A DNA stretch of 44,945 nt from Enterococcus durans NBRC 100479 = LMG 10746 (GCF_001544215.1 NZ_BCQB01000026.1:1-44945), one strand, 5' to 3'; counted from the first letter of the stretch, positions 18,137 to 26,772 are shown. Notes: generated by a model not told the origin, from the letters alone. Program-made: numbers and translations.

Positions 18137-18601
18137 ATGGACAAGAGAATAAATCTGATCAGTGAGATGCTTGATTTAGCAAATGAAATCACTTGGTTAA
18201 ACAAGCCGAAACTTGAAGAGGTCATCGAGGGATATCCGCTAAATGAAATCGAGTTGATCGAGAAGATAGCGAAACTTCCTGAACCCAATGTCACAAAATT
18301 AGCAGCTGCCAGCTACCTGACACGTGGTGCTATCAGCAAACAAACAAAGAAGCTTTTGGCAAAACAGTTAATTGAAAGTTACCAAAAACCAGAAAATAAA
18401 AAAGAACTGTATTTTCGTTTAACGGAAGAAGGTAAGCGGCTGAACGACCGACATCAGCAGCTTCATCAAGAATTTCTCAAAGAAAATGAAGCCGTATTTG
18501 AGCAGATGTCTGCAGATGAATTCGATACCGTCTTCCGCTTTATCGGACGTTTCAGAGAGCAGCTAAAAAAAACCGCAAAAAAAGAGGACTCAACCATTTA
18601 A
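18137..18601 (+). CDS. MarR family transcriptional regulator
   Basis: 154 residues with a winged helix-turn-helix (VTKLAAASYLTRGAISKQTKKLLAKQLIESY, wing around ENKKELYFRLTEEGKRL). It probably represses the MFS gene that follows: a palindrome overlaps the start of that transcript. Start ATG has AAAAAGAGG upstream. The last codons form the left arm of a terminator, so coding end and terminator overlap. Confidence 0.88.
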   Translation: MDKRINLISEMLDLANEITWLNKPKLEEVIEGYPLNEIELIEKIAKLPEPNVTKLAAASYLTRGAISKQTKKLLAKQLIESYQKPENKKELYFRLTEEGKRLNDRHQQLHQEFLKENEAVFEQMSADEFDTVFRFIGRFREQLKKTAKKEDSTI

Positions 18602-18619
18602 GGGTTGAGTCCTCTTTTT
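18583..18619 (+). terminator. Terminator overlapping the marR stop codon
   Basis: AGAGGACTCAACC (18583-18595) pairs perfectly with GGTTGAGTCCTCT (18603-18615), followed by T4. The TAA stop of marR sits in the loop. Confidence 0.92.
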
Positions 18620-18620
18620 G

Positions 18621-18673
18621 TTGACAAGGAAACAAAAATCGTCTACACTACTATTTGTTTACTAGGAAACAAA
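18621..18673 (+). promoter_or_regulatory. MFS gene promoter and inverted-repeat operator
   Basis: TTGACA (18621-18626) and TACACT (18644-18649) are 17 bases apart. Just downstream TTTGTTT (18654-18660) and AAACAAA (18667-18673) form a 7-bp inverted repeat with a 6-base spacer. GGAAACAAA occurs both inside the promoter spacer and in the palindrome. A MarR dimer bound there would block the efflux gene. Confidence 0.7.
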
Positions 18674-18696
18674 AAAACAAATAGAGGAGCATTCTT

Positions 18697-19914
18697 TTGA
18701 CAACTATACAAACAAAACATTCATTGATCTTTGGTTTCACATCTGTCTTCATGGTGGGGCTTGGCTTAACGCTCATCACCCCTGTTGTCCCATCGTTAGT
18801 CGCATCTTATACCACTTCACCGCATCAACAAGCGGTGGCAGTTTCATTGCTGACTTCCGTCTATGCATTTGCTATGTTTCTAGCTAGTCCTATACTTGGT
18901 GCTTTAAGTGACCGCTTTGGACGAAGAGTCGTTTTGATCAGTAGCTTGATTGGGTCTTCCATTGGTTACTTGATCTTCGGGTTAGGTGGTGCGTTATGGG
19001 TGCTATTTTTAGGTAGACTCATTGAGGGACTAACTGGTGGTGAAATTTCCGCGATATTTGCATACTTCGCAGATATTACCTCTGAAGAAAATCGAACAAA
19101 ATATTTTGGTTGGGTCAGCGCAATTGCAGGTATCGGAACAGCAATGGGGCCATTGATTGGCGGTGCTCTCAGCCATTTTGGTTCTACGGTCCCGTTACTT
19201 GCGGCTTCCCTTCTTACATTCATCAATGCAATCTATGGTTATTTCTTGATGCCTGAAAGCTTGAACAAAACGAAACGGGCTGCTAAGATTTTTTTAGGAC
19301 AACTCAATCCCTTCAAGCAGTTACGATCGATTTTTTCCATTACCTCGGTGAAATGGTTCATGGTCTGCGGCTTTTTTATTTGGTTACCCAATGGCTCACT
19401 ACAGGCTATTTTTGCTCAATTTTCGATTGATACCTTTTCATTAAAACCTCTCGCAATTGGCTTTACATTTTCTCTGATGGGCATTATGGACATCTTCTCT
19501 CAGACTTTCATCATGCCCCTACTCTTGAAGTATCTAAAAGACCAACAGATCATCCAGTTAGGGATCAGTAACGAAATCATTGGGTATGGTTTGATTTTTT
19601 TATCCGTTTTTATTCCGAAAGTCTGGTTTTTCATCTTAGGAATGATCTTCTTCGGGTTTGGTGACTCCATTTTTGGCCCTTCCTTCAATGGGCTGCTCTC
19701 CAAAAAAGCAGCTGCTCGCGACCAAGGAAAGATCCAAGGCGGCGCTCAAAGCATCCAGGCGTTGGCTAGAGTAATCGGCCCCATTATCGGTGGACAACTT
19801 TATGCCAGTATCCATCATGGCCTACCCGCGCTTATGGGTATCTTTTTACTAAGTTACTCTCTCTTCTTATTAAAGCAGAAAAGTCATTCCAATTTGACTT
19901 CCTATCAACGATAA
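18697..19914 (+). CDS. MFS drug efflux transporter (TetA-like, DHA1 group)
   Basis: Twelve-segment proton-driven exporter of 405 residues. The family motif A is GALSDRFGRR between segments 2 and 3, and motif C-like Gly/Pro residues lie in GIGTAMGPLIGGALS. Substrate unknown; the fold matches TCR/Tet-type pumps. The start is TTG at 18697, with GAGGAG 7 nt upstream and no ATG nearby. It is controlled, by context, by the upstream MarR protein. Confidence 0.88.
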   Translation: MTTIQTKHSLIFGFTSVFMVGLGLTLITPVVPSLVASYTTSPHQQAVAVSLLTSVYAFAMFLASPILGALSDRFGRRVVLISSLIGSSIGYLIFGLGGALWVLFLGRLIEGLTGGEISAIFAYFADITSEENRTKYFGWVSAIAGIGTAMGPLIGGALSHFGSTVPLLAASLLTFINAIYGYFLMPESLNKTKRAAKIFLGQLNPFKQLRSIFSITSVKWFMVCGFFIWLPNGSLQAIFAQFSIDTFSLKPLAIGFTFSLMGIMDIFSQTFIMPLLLKYLKDQQIIQLGISNEIIGYGLIFLSVFIPKVWFFILGMIFFGFGDSIFGPSFNGLLSKKAAARDQGKIQGGAQSIQALARVIGPIIGGQLYASIHHGLPALMGIFLLSYSLFLLKQKSHSNLTSYQR

Positions 19915-19920
19915 ACAAAA

Positions 19921-19961
19921 AAGCTTCGATCAACCAAAGAATATCCCTTGGTTGACCGAAG
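19921..19961 (-). terminator. Terminator for the ftsW-psr-pbp5 cluster
   Basis: CTTCGATCAACCAA pairs with TTGGTTGACCGAAG (one mismatch). On the minus strand it is followed by CTTTTTTG, so it fits the end of pbp5 better than the plus-strand MFS gene. The 138 bases between it and pbp5 hold another weaker AACCA/TGGTT hairpin and no gene. Confidence 0.75.
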
Positions 19962-20098
19962 ACATTTCCAATCATTACTTATTAGATCAAGCGGATCGTA
20001 TAGCTACTAAGCTTACTTGAACCTAAAGCCAATCAAGGGAACAACCAGTCATCGGTTAGTCTCTCATTACAGCTCTAGTTACGGTCAATGACTTGGTT

Positions 20099-22138
20099 TT
20101 ATTGATAGGTTTGATTCAAGTATTGCAACAGTTCAGGGGCCCGTTTCGTTGCAGAATCCCCTTCTTCTTTATTTTCTAGCATGCTGACCATCAAATAACC
20201 ATTCGTATCTGGATTTACAGCAAACAAGAAGCTATTTTCCTGGCCTTTTTCATCTTGTTTTTCTTTGATTTCTGCTGTACCAGTTTTTGCAGCGATCGGG
20301 ATATTCAGTGAAGCTAATGAATGGGCCGTTCCATTTACATCTTGGACAACGTCCTTCAAATCTGGGATGATCGTTTGCACCGCAGATTGGCTAATGACAT
20401 TTTTCTTATCTTTTGTTTCATGATCTAAAACCAATTTTGGATACACAAGCGTTCCATTATTGGCAAAGACAGAGTACATCGTTGCTTGCTGGATCGGATT
20501 GATCAACAGCTGCCCTTGTCCATAGCCAGTGTCTGCTAACAAAATGTCTGAGTTGAAACTTTTCTCATTAGAGATTTGCGCGGGATTCATACTAAGCGGT
20601 AGATCTAGTTCTTCGCCAAATATAAATTTATTCAACCCATCACGGAAGGCCTTTTCGCCCATTTTCAGCGTTTCTTGTGCCATATAGATATTATCAGAAT
20701 ATACTAACGCATCTTTTAGATTTACCTGAGGGACATCACTCACCCGTGTTACTTGATACGAACCCCATGACGAATCTTTTTGCCATTTCAACCCATTGAT
20801 TGCTAGAGATTCTTCTGGATTGATCGTCTGATTATCTAAACCGATGGCTGCAGTGATCATCTTGAACGTCGATCCAGGAGCATAACCTGTCGCAAAACGA
20901 CTGATGAATGGTTGGTTCTTGTTTTCTGAATATGCTTTATAGTCTTCCTGAGAAATACCATTGGTCATTTTATTTGGATCATAGCTAGGCGAACTTGCTA
21001 ATACCAATAAATCTCCTGTTTTTGGTGAAGTCGCAACAGTCGATCCTGGTTTTCCCCCTAAGCTATCATAGGCTATTTTTTGTGCATCTGCATCAAGAGT
21101 CAATTTGATGTCCTGCCCATTTTTTACTTCATGATCGATCAACACTTTTTTCTCTGTACCATTTTCATCCGTAATACTTAATTTTCCGCCATTCGTTCCT
21201 CTCAGCTCTTTATCATAGGCCATTTCTAAACCAGATCGGCCGATTTTCCCATTACTACTTAATTCTGCATTTTTCTTGATATCTTCGGCAGTGATTTCTC
21301 CAATATAGCCGACCAACTGGGCAGCTGCTTCGCCTAATGGATAATAACGACCGTCAACTTCTTGAATAGTGGCACCACTAGGTAGTTCTGGTGTTTCACC
21401 ATCAATGATTTTTAGGGGAACAAAATAGTCGGGTTGTACCCAGCTTTGAGAAATTGCCTGATTGATTTCCTCTTCAGTCAAATCAAACGATTTAGCGATA
21501 GCCGAGATATTCGCTGTTTTTTCTTCGCCTTCTCCTAGTTTACCTGGTACGACCCCTAACTGTTTCAATTTGCCAGTTGTCGCCAAAGGTTTTCCATTGC
21601 GATCCAAGATATTCCCTCGTTTTGCTGTTTCAGCGGTCAAGCTTACTTTATCGTTGCCTGACATTTGAGGGAAGATCAAGTTAGGTTGCCAGTTGATTTT
21701 AGTTTGATCATTTTTTTTCGATAGAGTCCCTTCATAAGAAAGACCCTTTAGCTCTCCTAACGTAGTATTCATTTTTGCTTTATAACCAAATGTATACGTG
21801 TCACTGTCTTTCTTATCGATTTTCAGATTTGAAACTTCGATTCCTTTGACATCGACTGCACCATAGATATTTTGATACTTCTCCAAAACTTCTTTTTTTG
21901 AAAAGCGATTCTTGCCTTTATTATCTACTTGGATAAGTGCCACTGCTTTTTCATAGTCGCCCTTATTTAGCTCTGTTACAAATTGTTGGATCGTTTTTTC
22001 ACTAGCTTTGACTGCCTTTTCTTCTTGTTGATGCCGGTAAAGAAAATAGCCGCCACAAGCCGCTGCAAGAACCAGAATAACCCCGCCACCAACAATCAGA
22101 CCTGTTTTTTTCTTTCGATGAGTATCACTTCGTTTCAT
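20099..22138 (-). CDS. pbp5: Low-affinity penicillin-binding protein 5 (class B transpeptidase)
   Basis: Membrane-anchored D,D-transpeptidase that keeps cross-linking peptidoglycan when other PBPs are blocked by beta-lactams. It has 679 residues from MKRSDTHRKKK; the ATG at 22138 is preferred over one 36 bases upstream because GGAGGG lies 5 nt before it. Order: cytoplasmic basic tail, one membrane helix (about 14-34), a MecA_N-type NTF2-like domain (45-160), a PBP dimerisation domain (RGNILDRNG), then the transpeptidase domain with STFK (S423), SDN (481-483) and KTGT (618-621). Residues at two positions tied to ampicillin resistance in E. faecium (about 485 and 629) are Met and Glu here, the susceptible-type states. 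Last gene of the ftsW-psr-pbp5 cluster, with a 16-bp-stem hairpin before it. Confidence 0.96.
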   Translation of the reverse strand: MKRSDTHRKKKTGLIVGGGVILVLAAACGGYFLYRHQQEEKAVKASEKTIQQFVTELNKGDYEKAVALIQVDNKGKNRFSKKEVLEKYQNIYGAVDVKGIEVSNLKIDKKDSDTYTFGYKAKMNTTLGELKGLSYEGTLSKKNDQTKINWQPNLIFPQMSGNDKVSLTAETAKRGNILDRNGKPLATTGKLKQLGVVPGKLGEGEEKTANISAIAKSFDLTEEEINQAISQSWVQPDYFVPLKIIDGETPELPSGATIQEVDGRYYPLGEAAAQLVGYIGEITAEDIKKNAELSSNGKIGRSGLEMAYDKELRGTNGGKLSITDENGTEKKVLIDHEVKNGQDIKLTLDADAQKIAYDSLGGKPGSTVATSPKTGDLLVLASSPSYDPNKMTNGISQEDYKAYSENKNQPFISRFATGYAPGSTFKMITAAIGLDNQTINPEESLAINGLKWQKDSSWGSYQVTRVSDVPQVNLKDALVYSDNIYMAQETLKMGEKAFRDGLNKFIFGEELDLPLSMNPAQISNEKSFNSDILLADTGYGQGQLLINPIQQATMYSVFANNGTLVYPKLVLDHETKDKKNVISQSAVQTIIPDLKDVVQDVNGTAHSLASLNIPIAAKTGTAEIKEKQDEKGQENSFLFAVNPDTNGYLMVSMLENKEEGDSATKRAPELLQYLNQTYQ

Positions 22139-22185
22139 CTTTTCCCTCCACTCGTCAAATATATTCCGTTTCATTCTAACACAAG

Positions 22186-22231
22186 AAAAGAAGCTAGAAC
22201 ATAGCTTTGATTGCTTGTTCTAGCTTCTTTT
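22186..22231 (-). terminator. Hairpin between psr and pbp5
   Basis: AAAAGAAGCTAGAACA (22186-22201) pairs perfectly over 16 bp with TGTTCTAGCTTCTTTT (22216-22231). Each strand leaves the stem into T-rich sequence. For the minus-strand cluster it lies 48 bases before pbp5, so read-through from ftsW-psr should be reduced and pbp5 may depend partly on its own promoter. Confidence 0.8.
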
Positions 22232-22243
22232 ACGAAAAACTTA

Positions 22244-23121
22244 CTAATCTAAAAATTGCTTGAGAGCTTCTTGATTTTTGGTCAAATCTAATTCCAATAC
22301 ACTGCCAGAAGGCGTATCGTTATTGAAATCCCAACTTCCATCCACAGGGACAGATAACGTAGCTATTTTTTGTCTTCATTCAAAAAATCAAGTCCGCAAT
22401 CGATCAATACGCTTTCCGGTAAATTTGTTTTGATGCTTCCTAATAATTTGCCCACCGCTTTTGGCAATTTGAGAATGGAAGTCACATCTTTAAGCTGTGA
22501 AGAGAGTGCCTTGATTACTTGTTGCTGCCGTCTGATACGGCCAAAGTCGCCTTCTTCATCTTCTCTAAAGCGTGCATATTGCAGCAATGTATTGCCATCC
22601 ATGGTTTGCTCCCCTTTTTTGATATAGACCTCATCTAAATCCAGATCTTTTTCTGCGTTGATCTTCACACCATCTGGAAATAGTTCGTTCACACAATCAA
22701 TAAAATCTTGGAAAGTGATGCTTGCATAATAAGGGGCTTCAAATTTGAAGTTTTCCTTTAAAGTCTTGTTAAGCAGATCCACGCCTCCGTATGAATAGGC
22801 CGCATTGATCTTATTCATACCATAACCGGGAATATCTACGTATGAATCACGCATGATCGATACTAATTTTGCTTCTTTTGTTTTTTGGTTATACTGTGCC
22901 ACCATCAAAGAGTCCGAACGCCCTTCTTCTTCTTTGGATCGAGCATCTGAACCTATCAATGCAACATTGATGATCGTAGGTACATCTTTCGCTTCTACTT
23001 TTTGGACACCAGCTGATTGGTTCCCAGATGAGAATCCATGAACGAATTCAAAGGAAAAATAGCCAACTACAATGGCGATCGTTGCCAAAAAAACTAGAAT
23101 TATTTTTTGAAATGTTTTCAT
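22244..23121 (-). pseudogene. psr: psr (LytR-CpsA-Psr family protein), frameshifted near the 3' end
   Basis: Membrane-anchored LCP protein; family members attach anionic polymers to peptidoglycan, and Psr was first described in E. hirae as linked to PBP5 levels. It starts MKTFQKIILVFLATIAIVVG (membrane anchor) and contains the LCP core: IGSDARSKEEEGRSDSLMV, SIMRDSYVDIPGYGMNKINA, and RFREDEEGDFGRIRRQQQV with the conserved arginines. The frame stops at 22363 after EDKK. With seven A instead of six at about 22369-22375 it reads on as IATLSVPVDGSWDFNNDTPS and ends QEALKQFLD at 22244, giving 292 residues, essentially the reported full-length Psr. So one A is missing. The catalytic core is whole; the last 40 residues are lost. 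Sequencing error remains possible. Confidence 0.88.
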
Positions 23122-23202
23122 TTCATATTCCTCTTTCTAATAAGAATCTCTTACTTGAAAAATCGATCGTTGTCCTTTATGATAATCCAAGCTGAGAAAT
23201 TC

Positions 23203-24393
23203 TCAGTTCTTCTTTTTTAGTACTTTGGGTCGATCGAGCTGCAACTCGTCGACCTGTTTGTTTTTTTGCATTTGTCTAGAGGTGATATTCAGACTTAAAC
23301 CAACTGCAAAGGATAAAATGAAATAACTCGTGCCACCATAGCTAACGAACGGCAATGGTACTCCCGTCATGGGGATCAAGCCTAAAATACTTCCGACATT
23401 GATGCTTGTTTGCATGAGTAACCACGTACCGACTCCGATCAAAATCAAACTTGCTTGCTGATTTTGTGATTGGACACTCCTTTGAAAAATCCTAAAACAC
23501 ATCAGAAAAAGCAATAGTAATACAAGCAACGCCCCAATCAATCCGAATTCTTCTGCAATGATCGAAAAAATAAAATCTGTTTCAGATTCTGGCAAATAGC
23601 CTTTTTTTGTGATGCTATTTCCTAATCCGCGTCCAAATAACCCACCATTATAAAGCGCGTAATAAGAATTACTCATTTGATATCCTGCCCCATGTTCATC
23701 GAGGAACGGATCATGGACCATCGCAATACGGCTATAGGCATGTTCAAAAAAAGAGGGGAGCAGTCCATGTTTTTCGAGTAATATTACCAGTCCTGCCATC
23801 AGGATCAGACCAGCAGCAGAAGAAAAGATAAGCGCTACTCCTTTTTTTATTGGAATCGCTGCTGCCCAGATCATTGCTCCAGCAATTGTTAAGATCATGA
23901 TTGCCCCTGCTATTTTAGGTTGAAATAAAACAAGCAGAGCCATTGTGCCAACGAGTAATAGCGGCTTATGGATCTTATCTGGCACCTTGTCACCATCTCT
24001 AAAAAAACGGCTAAGGTATAAAATCAAAAAGATCATTCCCAGTTCAGAAGGCTGGAACTGAATCCCTCCGATAGATATCCATCGTTGCGCTCCATTGACT
24101 GTGACAGCGAATAGACCGACTTTCATCATGAGCAATAGTAAAATAGACACCATGATACCGTAATTTATTTGTTTAGGTTTCAGCAGTATGCGCAACCTGA
24201 CAGAAAATGTGAACGCGATCATGCACCAACTAAGCAGAATAAAGCAGAATTGACGAACAAACAGACTCTTCGGATCTTCTTGCGTTACGAGCAGTCGATA
24301 CGAACTTGCACTATAAATTTCTAAAAGACCGACAATTGACAAGGCCATATATGGACCTAAAATCAACCAGTCGATCTTTCTATTTTTCCACAT
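23203..24393 (-). CDS. ftsW: FtsW/RodA-type SEDS peptidoglycan polymerase
   Basis: Polytopic glycosyltransferase of the SEDS family that polymerises lipid II and works with a class B PBP, here plausibly PBP5 encoded in the same cluster. It has 396 residues and ten hydrophobic segments. Family motifs are AQRWISIGGIQFQPSELG, GRGLGNS.TKKGYLPESETDFIFSIIAEEFG and GVPLPFVSYGGTS. ATG at 24393 is chosen for the AAGGGAG 8 nt upstream. The 5' leader carries an M-box riboswitch and terminator (24462-24665). Followed by psr after 81 bases. Confidence 0.93.
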   Translation of the reverse strand: MWKNRKIDWLILGPYMALSIVGLLEIYSASSYRLLVTQEDPKSLFVRQFCFILLSWCMIAFTFSVRLRILLKPKQINYGIMVSILLLLMMKVGLFAVTVNGAQRWISIGGIQFQPSELGMIFLILYLSRFFRDGDKVPDKIHKPLLLVGTMALLVLFQPKIAGAIMILTIAGAMIWAAAIPIKKGVALIFSSAAGLILMAGLVILLEKHGLLPSFFEHAYSRIAMVHDPFLDEHGAGYQMSNSYYALYNGGLFGRGLGNSITKKGYLPESETDFIFSIIAEEFGLIGALLVLLLLFLMCFRIFQRSVQSQNQQASLILIGVGTWLLMQTSINVGSILGLIPMTGVPLPFVSYGGTSYFILSFAVGLSLNITSRQMQKNKQVDELQLDRPKVLKKKN

Positions 24394-24461
24394 CGCATTT
24401 CTCCCTTCTTTGACACAAGTTAGGTGAACCACGAGCGGGTAAACATCAGTTATTCAAGCAC

Positions 24462-24502
24462 AAGAAAAGGTCAGAAACCTTTTCGAACAAGAATTCTGAC
24501 CT
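24462..24502 (-). terminator. Expression-platform terminator of the M-box leader
   Basis: AGGTCAGAA (24468-24476) pairs with TTCTGACCT (24494-24502); on the minus strand the stem is followed by CTTTTCTTG. It sits directly after the M-box aptamer and about 70 bases before ftsW, as expected for a Mg2+-dependent off-switch. Confidence 0.85.
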
Positions 24503-24508
24503 AGCATC

Positions 24509-24665
24509 ATCTCATCGTCCGAGTTTTAGCACTATACAACGTAAAGAAAAATCCTTAGCTATTTGAAAAAGCCTTAATCCGACAATTCCTGTTTGACCCA
24601 TTGGCGTCTTTCGACGTTTCTGAGCAATAGCTTGTGTTTGTATAGGAGCCTCACCTAACAAGGTT
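24509..24665 (-). ncRNA. M-box (ykoK-type) Mg2+ riboswitch upstream of ftsW
   Basis: On the minus strand the leader shows the conserved M-box segments in order: GTTAGGTGAGGCTCCTATAC, GTCGAAAGACGCCAATGGGT, then CAAACAGGAAT and finally TATAGTGCTAAA with ACTCGGACGATGAG. The helices are supported by pairing: CCTATACAA with TTGTATAG(T), AGCTATT with AATAGCT, and GTC-GAAA-GAC as a tetraloop hairpin. These match the layout of the B. subtilis mgtE (ykoK) leader. M-boxes bind Mg2+ and fold so that a downstream terminator forms. The gene under it here is ftsW, not a magnesium transporter. Confidence 0.95.
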
Positions 24666-24692
24666 ATTACTATTTTTATTTTTTACAGATTA

Positions 24693-24721
24693 ATAGTAAT
24701 TGTCTGAACGTTTTTACGCAA
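24693..24721 (-). promoter_or_regulatory. Promoter of the M-box-ftsW transcript
   Basis: On the minus strand TTGCGT (24716-24721) and TACTAT (24693-24698) are 17 bases apart, ending about 28 bases before the first conserved M-box base. A repeat TTACTATT/AATAGTAA flanks the likely start site. Confidence 0.6.
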
Positions 24722-24787
24722 TAAATTCTGGGATAAAAAAACGAAATTAAACAATCTTTAAGATATTTATTCATCAGTTTAACACTA

Positions 24788-24838
24788 TATAAAAAATTCC
24801 TCTAAGACACTATATATGTTTTAGTGTTTAGAGGAACC
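24788..24838 (-). terminator. Terminator after the 68-residue protein gene
   Basis: TTCCTCTAA-ACACTA (24797-24812) pairs with TAGTGT-TTAGAGGAA (24822-24836). On the minus strand the stem leads into TTTTTTA. Confidence 0.88.
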
Positions 24839-24870
24839 GTTTTTCACTTTTCGGAATAAAAAGAACTATT

Positions 24871-25077
24871 TTACTTGTTCAATAGATTGAACAGTCCGCC
24901 GATCGTTTGATCTTTTAGTGTGACTTCTTCCCCATCGATCGTTGCTTTGATGACTTTGAAATGGTCTTGTAATGGTGGTACTTCTAGGTATTGACCTTGA
25001 AGAAACTCGTTTACTGATCCATATTCTTTTTCCATTGGTTTTGCATCTTCTGCTACTTGATAATAAATGTTTAACAT
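24871..25077 (-). CDS. Small conserved protein, DUF4649-like
   Basis: 68-residue acidic soluble protein beginning MLNIYYQVAEDAKPMEKEYG. It resembles the short DUF4649 proteins of streptococci and enterococci in size and in the pattern of an N-terminal beta strand, a central F-L-x-x-Q helix, and a VxKAxxDGEEV strand pair, but the match is by eye and not certain. Start ATG has AAGGGG upstream. It has its own terminator and no obvious partner. Confidence 0.6.
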   Translation of the reverse strand: MLNIYYQVAEDAKPMEKEYGSVNEFLQGQYLEVPPLQDHFKVIKATIDGEEVTLKDQTIGGLFNLLNK

Positions 25078-25186
25078 GTTAAAGACCCCTTATCTATGGG
25101 ATAACGATTGTTACCCTTTTATAAATTAATTTATTTTAGCATAAACAAAGAAAAATAACAGCAGTATTTTATTTTTTACCCAGCAG

Positions 25187-25801
25187 TTAGTCTGGTCGTG
25201 CCAACGTGATGATTTCTCCAATCGTAGCGTAATCACTTCCAGCAAGCCGGCTGATTGCATGAAGCGCTTCAGGATCGATCCGTCCTGTTTCTGGATCATA
25301 AACCAATTCATCCAAGTGGTATGCTTCAATAGATAGCAAAAATAGATCGGCAGTCGTTGCTGTTTCATTTTTGATCTCTACATGATCGTAAAGACTCGTT
25401 TCAAAGGTAACTTTCGCCTCATTCAGAATCGGGATCGGTGTATTTTTTGACTTTCTTGTCGTTAGATTCGTCAAGTCCAGTTCACTTTCGTCGTTTGGAA
25501 GACTCGCCGCTGTTTTGTTCACTTCAAGTAAAATTTCTGCATCAAGTACTTGGATCACCGCTTTCTTTCTTCCTACGATGTTTCTTGCAGTATCCTTCAT
25601 TTCACCATCTTTTCTCTGGATTGCTAAGGATAACATCGGTGGATTTGAACTCACGATATTAAAATAGCTGAATGGCGCAATGTTCAACACCTCTTTGTCA
25701 GAAATTGTCGATACGACGGCTACTGGTCTAGGAATCACCGAGCCGATCAATAATTTATAATTTTCTCTTTCAGATAATTCTGAAGGCATACGTGTAATCA
25801 C
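25187..25801 (-). CDS. Flavin reductase family protein (FMN-binding)
   Basis: 204-residue member of the flavin-reductase-like, split-barrel FMN-binding family. Signature stretches are NYKLLIGSVIPRPVAVVST, NIAPFSYFNIVSSNPPMLSL and the ending SRLAGSDYATIGEIITLARPD. It probably binds FMN, but the electron acceptor or partner oxygenase is unknown, and no partner lies next to it. Start is ATG at 25801; a weak AGGGGA lies upstream. Confidence 0.88.
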   Translation of the reverse strand: MITRMPSELSERENYKLLIGSVIPRPVAVVSTISDKEVLNIAPFSYFNIVSSNPPMLSLAIQRKDGEMKDTARNIVGRKKAVIQVLDAEILLEVNKTAASLPNDESELDLTNLTTRKSKNTPIPILNEAKVTFETSLYDHVEIKNETATTADLFLLSIEAYHLDELVYDPETGRIDPEALHAISRLAGSDYATIGEIITLARPD

Positions 25802-26004
25802 TAAATTCCCCTACTTTCTTTCAATAATTGCTTGTACGTAGCAAATCAACGTTGCTTTTAACTATCTATGAAGGCTGTCTCTTTGTCAAGAAACTCTTCC
25901 TTTTAGCAAAAGCAGCACATGTTTTTAGATGCTCAATATTTCCCAAGTATAATAGTTGCCCTCATGTACATTTATCCATATGATAGTTAAAAGGAGTCGC
26001 TTTT

Positions 26005-26772
26005 ATGAAACGTTTCTTCATACTATCACTCTTGGGCCTGAGTCCCTTGTTTCTCAGTGCTTGTACTCTTGATCCCCAAAAAGAGAACTCCCCTATTTCA
26101 CAAACAACAGTAGTGACTTCAAGTACTGCCCAAGCAGAATCTAGTCAAACAACAAAGGAGGAAACAGTCATGCCGATTGTTCCAGAAAGTTTATTACAAG
26201 CTGTCACTGCCAATGATCTTCAACAAGTACAAGAATTATTGAAAAATCCAGACTACCCCATTGATGAACAAAATGAAGCTGGTGAAACTCCGTTGATGAT
26301 CGCTACTCATCTGAATCAGCTTGAGATTGCAAAGACATTGATTGATCATGGAGCGGATATCAATCAACAAGATGGGATACAAGACAGTCCTTATCTCTAT
26401 GCTAGCGCGCAAGGGAAAACAGAAATTTTAGACTATATGTTAAAAAATGGCGAACCAGATCAGCAAATCGTGAATCGCTTTGGTGGAAATGCACTGATAC
26501 CCGCTGCAGAAAAAGGCCATTTAGAAAATGTCAAACTCCTATTAGCAGATGAACGAGTAAACATTGATCATCAAAACAACTACGGGTACACAGCACTGAT
26601 CGAAGCAGTCGCTTTGAGAGATGGTTCTGCTATCTATCAGGAAATCGTTCAAGTATTACTAGATAACGGAGCAAACAAGGAGCTACGGGATAATTATGGA
26701 AAGACAGCTGAGGACTATGCTAGAGAATTAGGTTATTCACAACTATTGACCCAATTGACCACTACTTCCTAA
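26005..26772 (+). CDS. Ankyrin-repeat lipoprotein
   Basis: Exported lipoprotein of 255 residues. The signal is MKRFFILSLLGLSPLFLSAC with lipobox LSAC, Cys at 20. A Ser/Thr-rich linker (about 25-55) is followed by about five ankyrin repeats, recognisable from ETPLMIATHLNQLEIAKTLI, NALIPAAEKGHLENVKLLLA and YTALIEAVALRDG. Ankyrin repeats bind protein partners; the target is unknown. ATG follows AAAAGGAG. Ended by its own terminator. Confidence 0.9.
   Translation: MKRFFILSLLGLSPLFLSACTLDPQKENSPISQTTVVTSSTAQAESSQTTKEETVMPIVPESLLQAVTANDLQQVQELLKNPDYPIDEQNEAGETPLMIATHLNQLEIAKTLIDHGADINQQDGIQDSPYLYASAQGKTEILDYMLKNGEPDQQIVNRFGGNALIPAAEKGHLENVKLLLADERVNIDHQNNYGYTALIEAVALRDGSAIYQEIVQVLLDNGANKELRDNYGKTAEDYARELGYSQLLTQLTTTS

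Noticed and set aside
24628..24665. ydaO or other riboswitch class for the ftsW leader
   Set aside because: The sequence blocks and pairing order match the M-box much better than the c-di-AMP, yybP or T-box classes.
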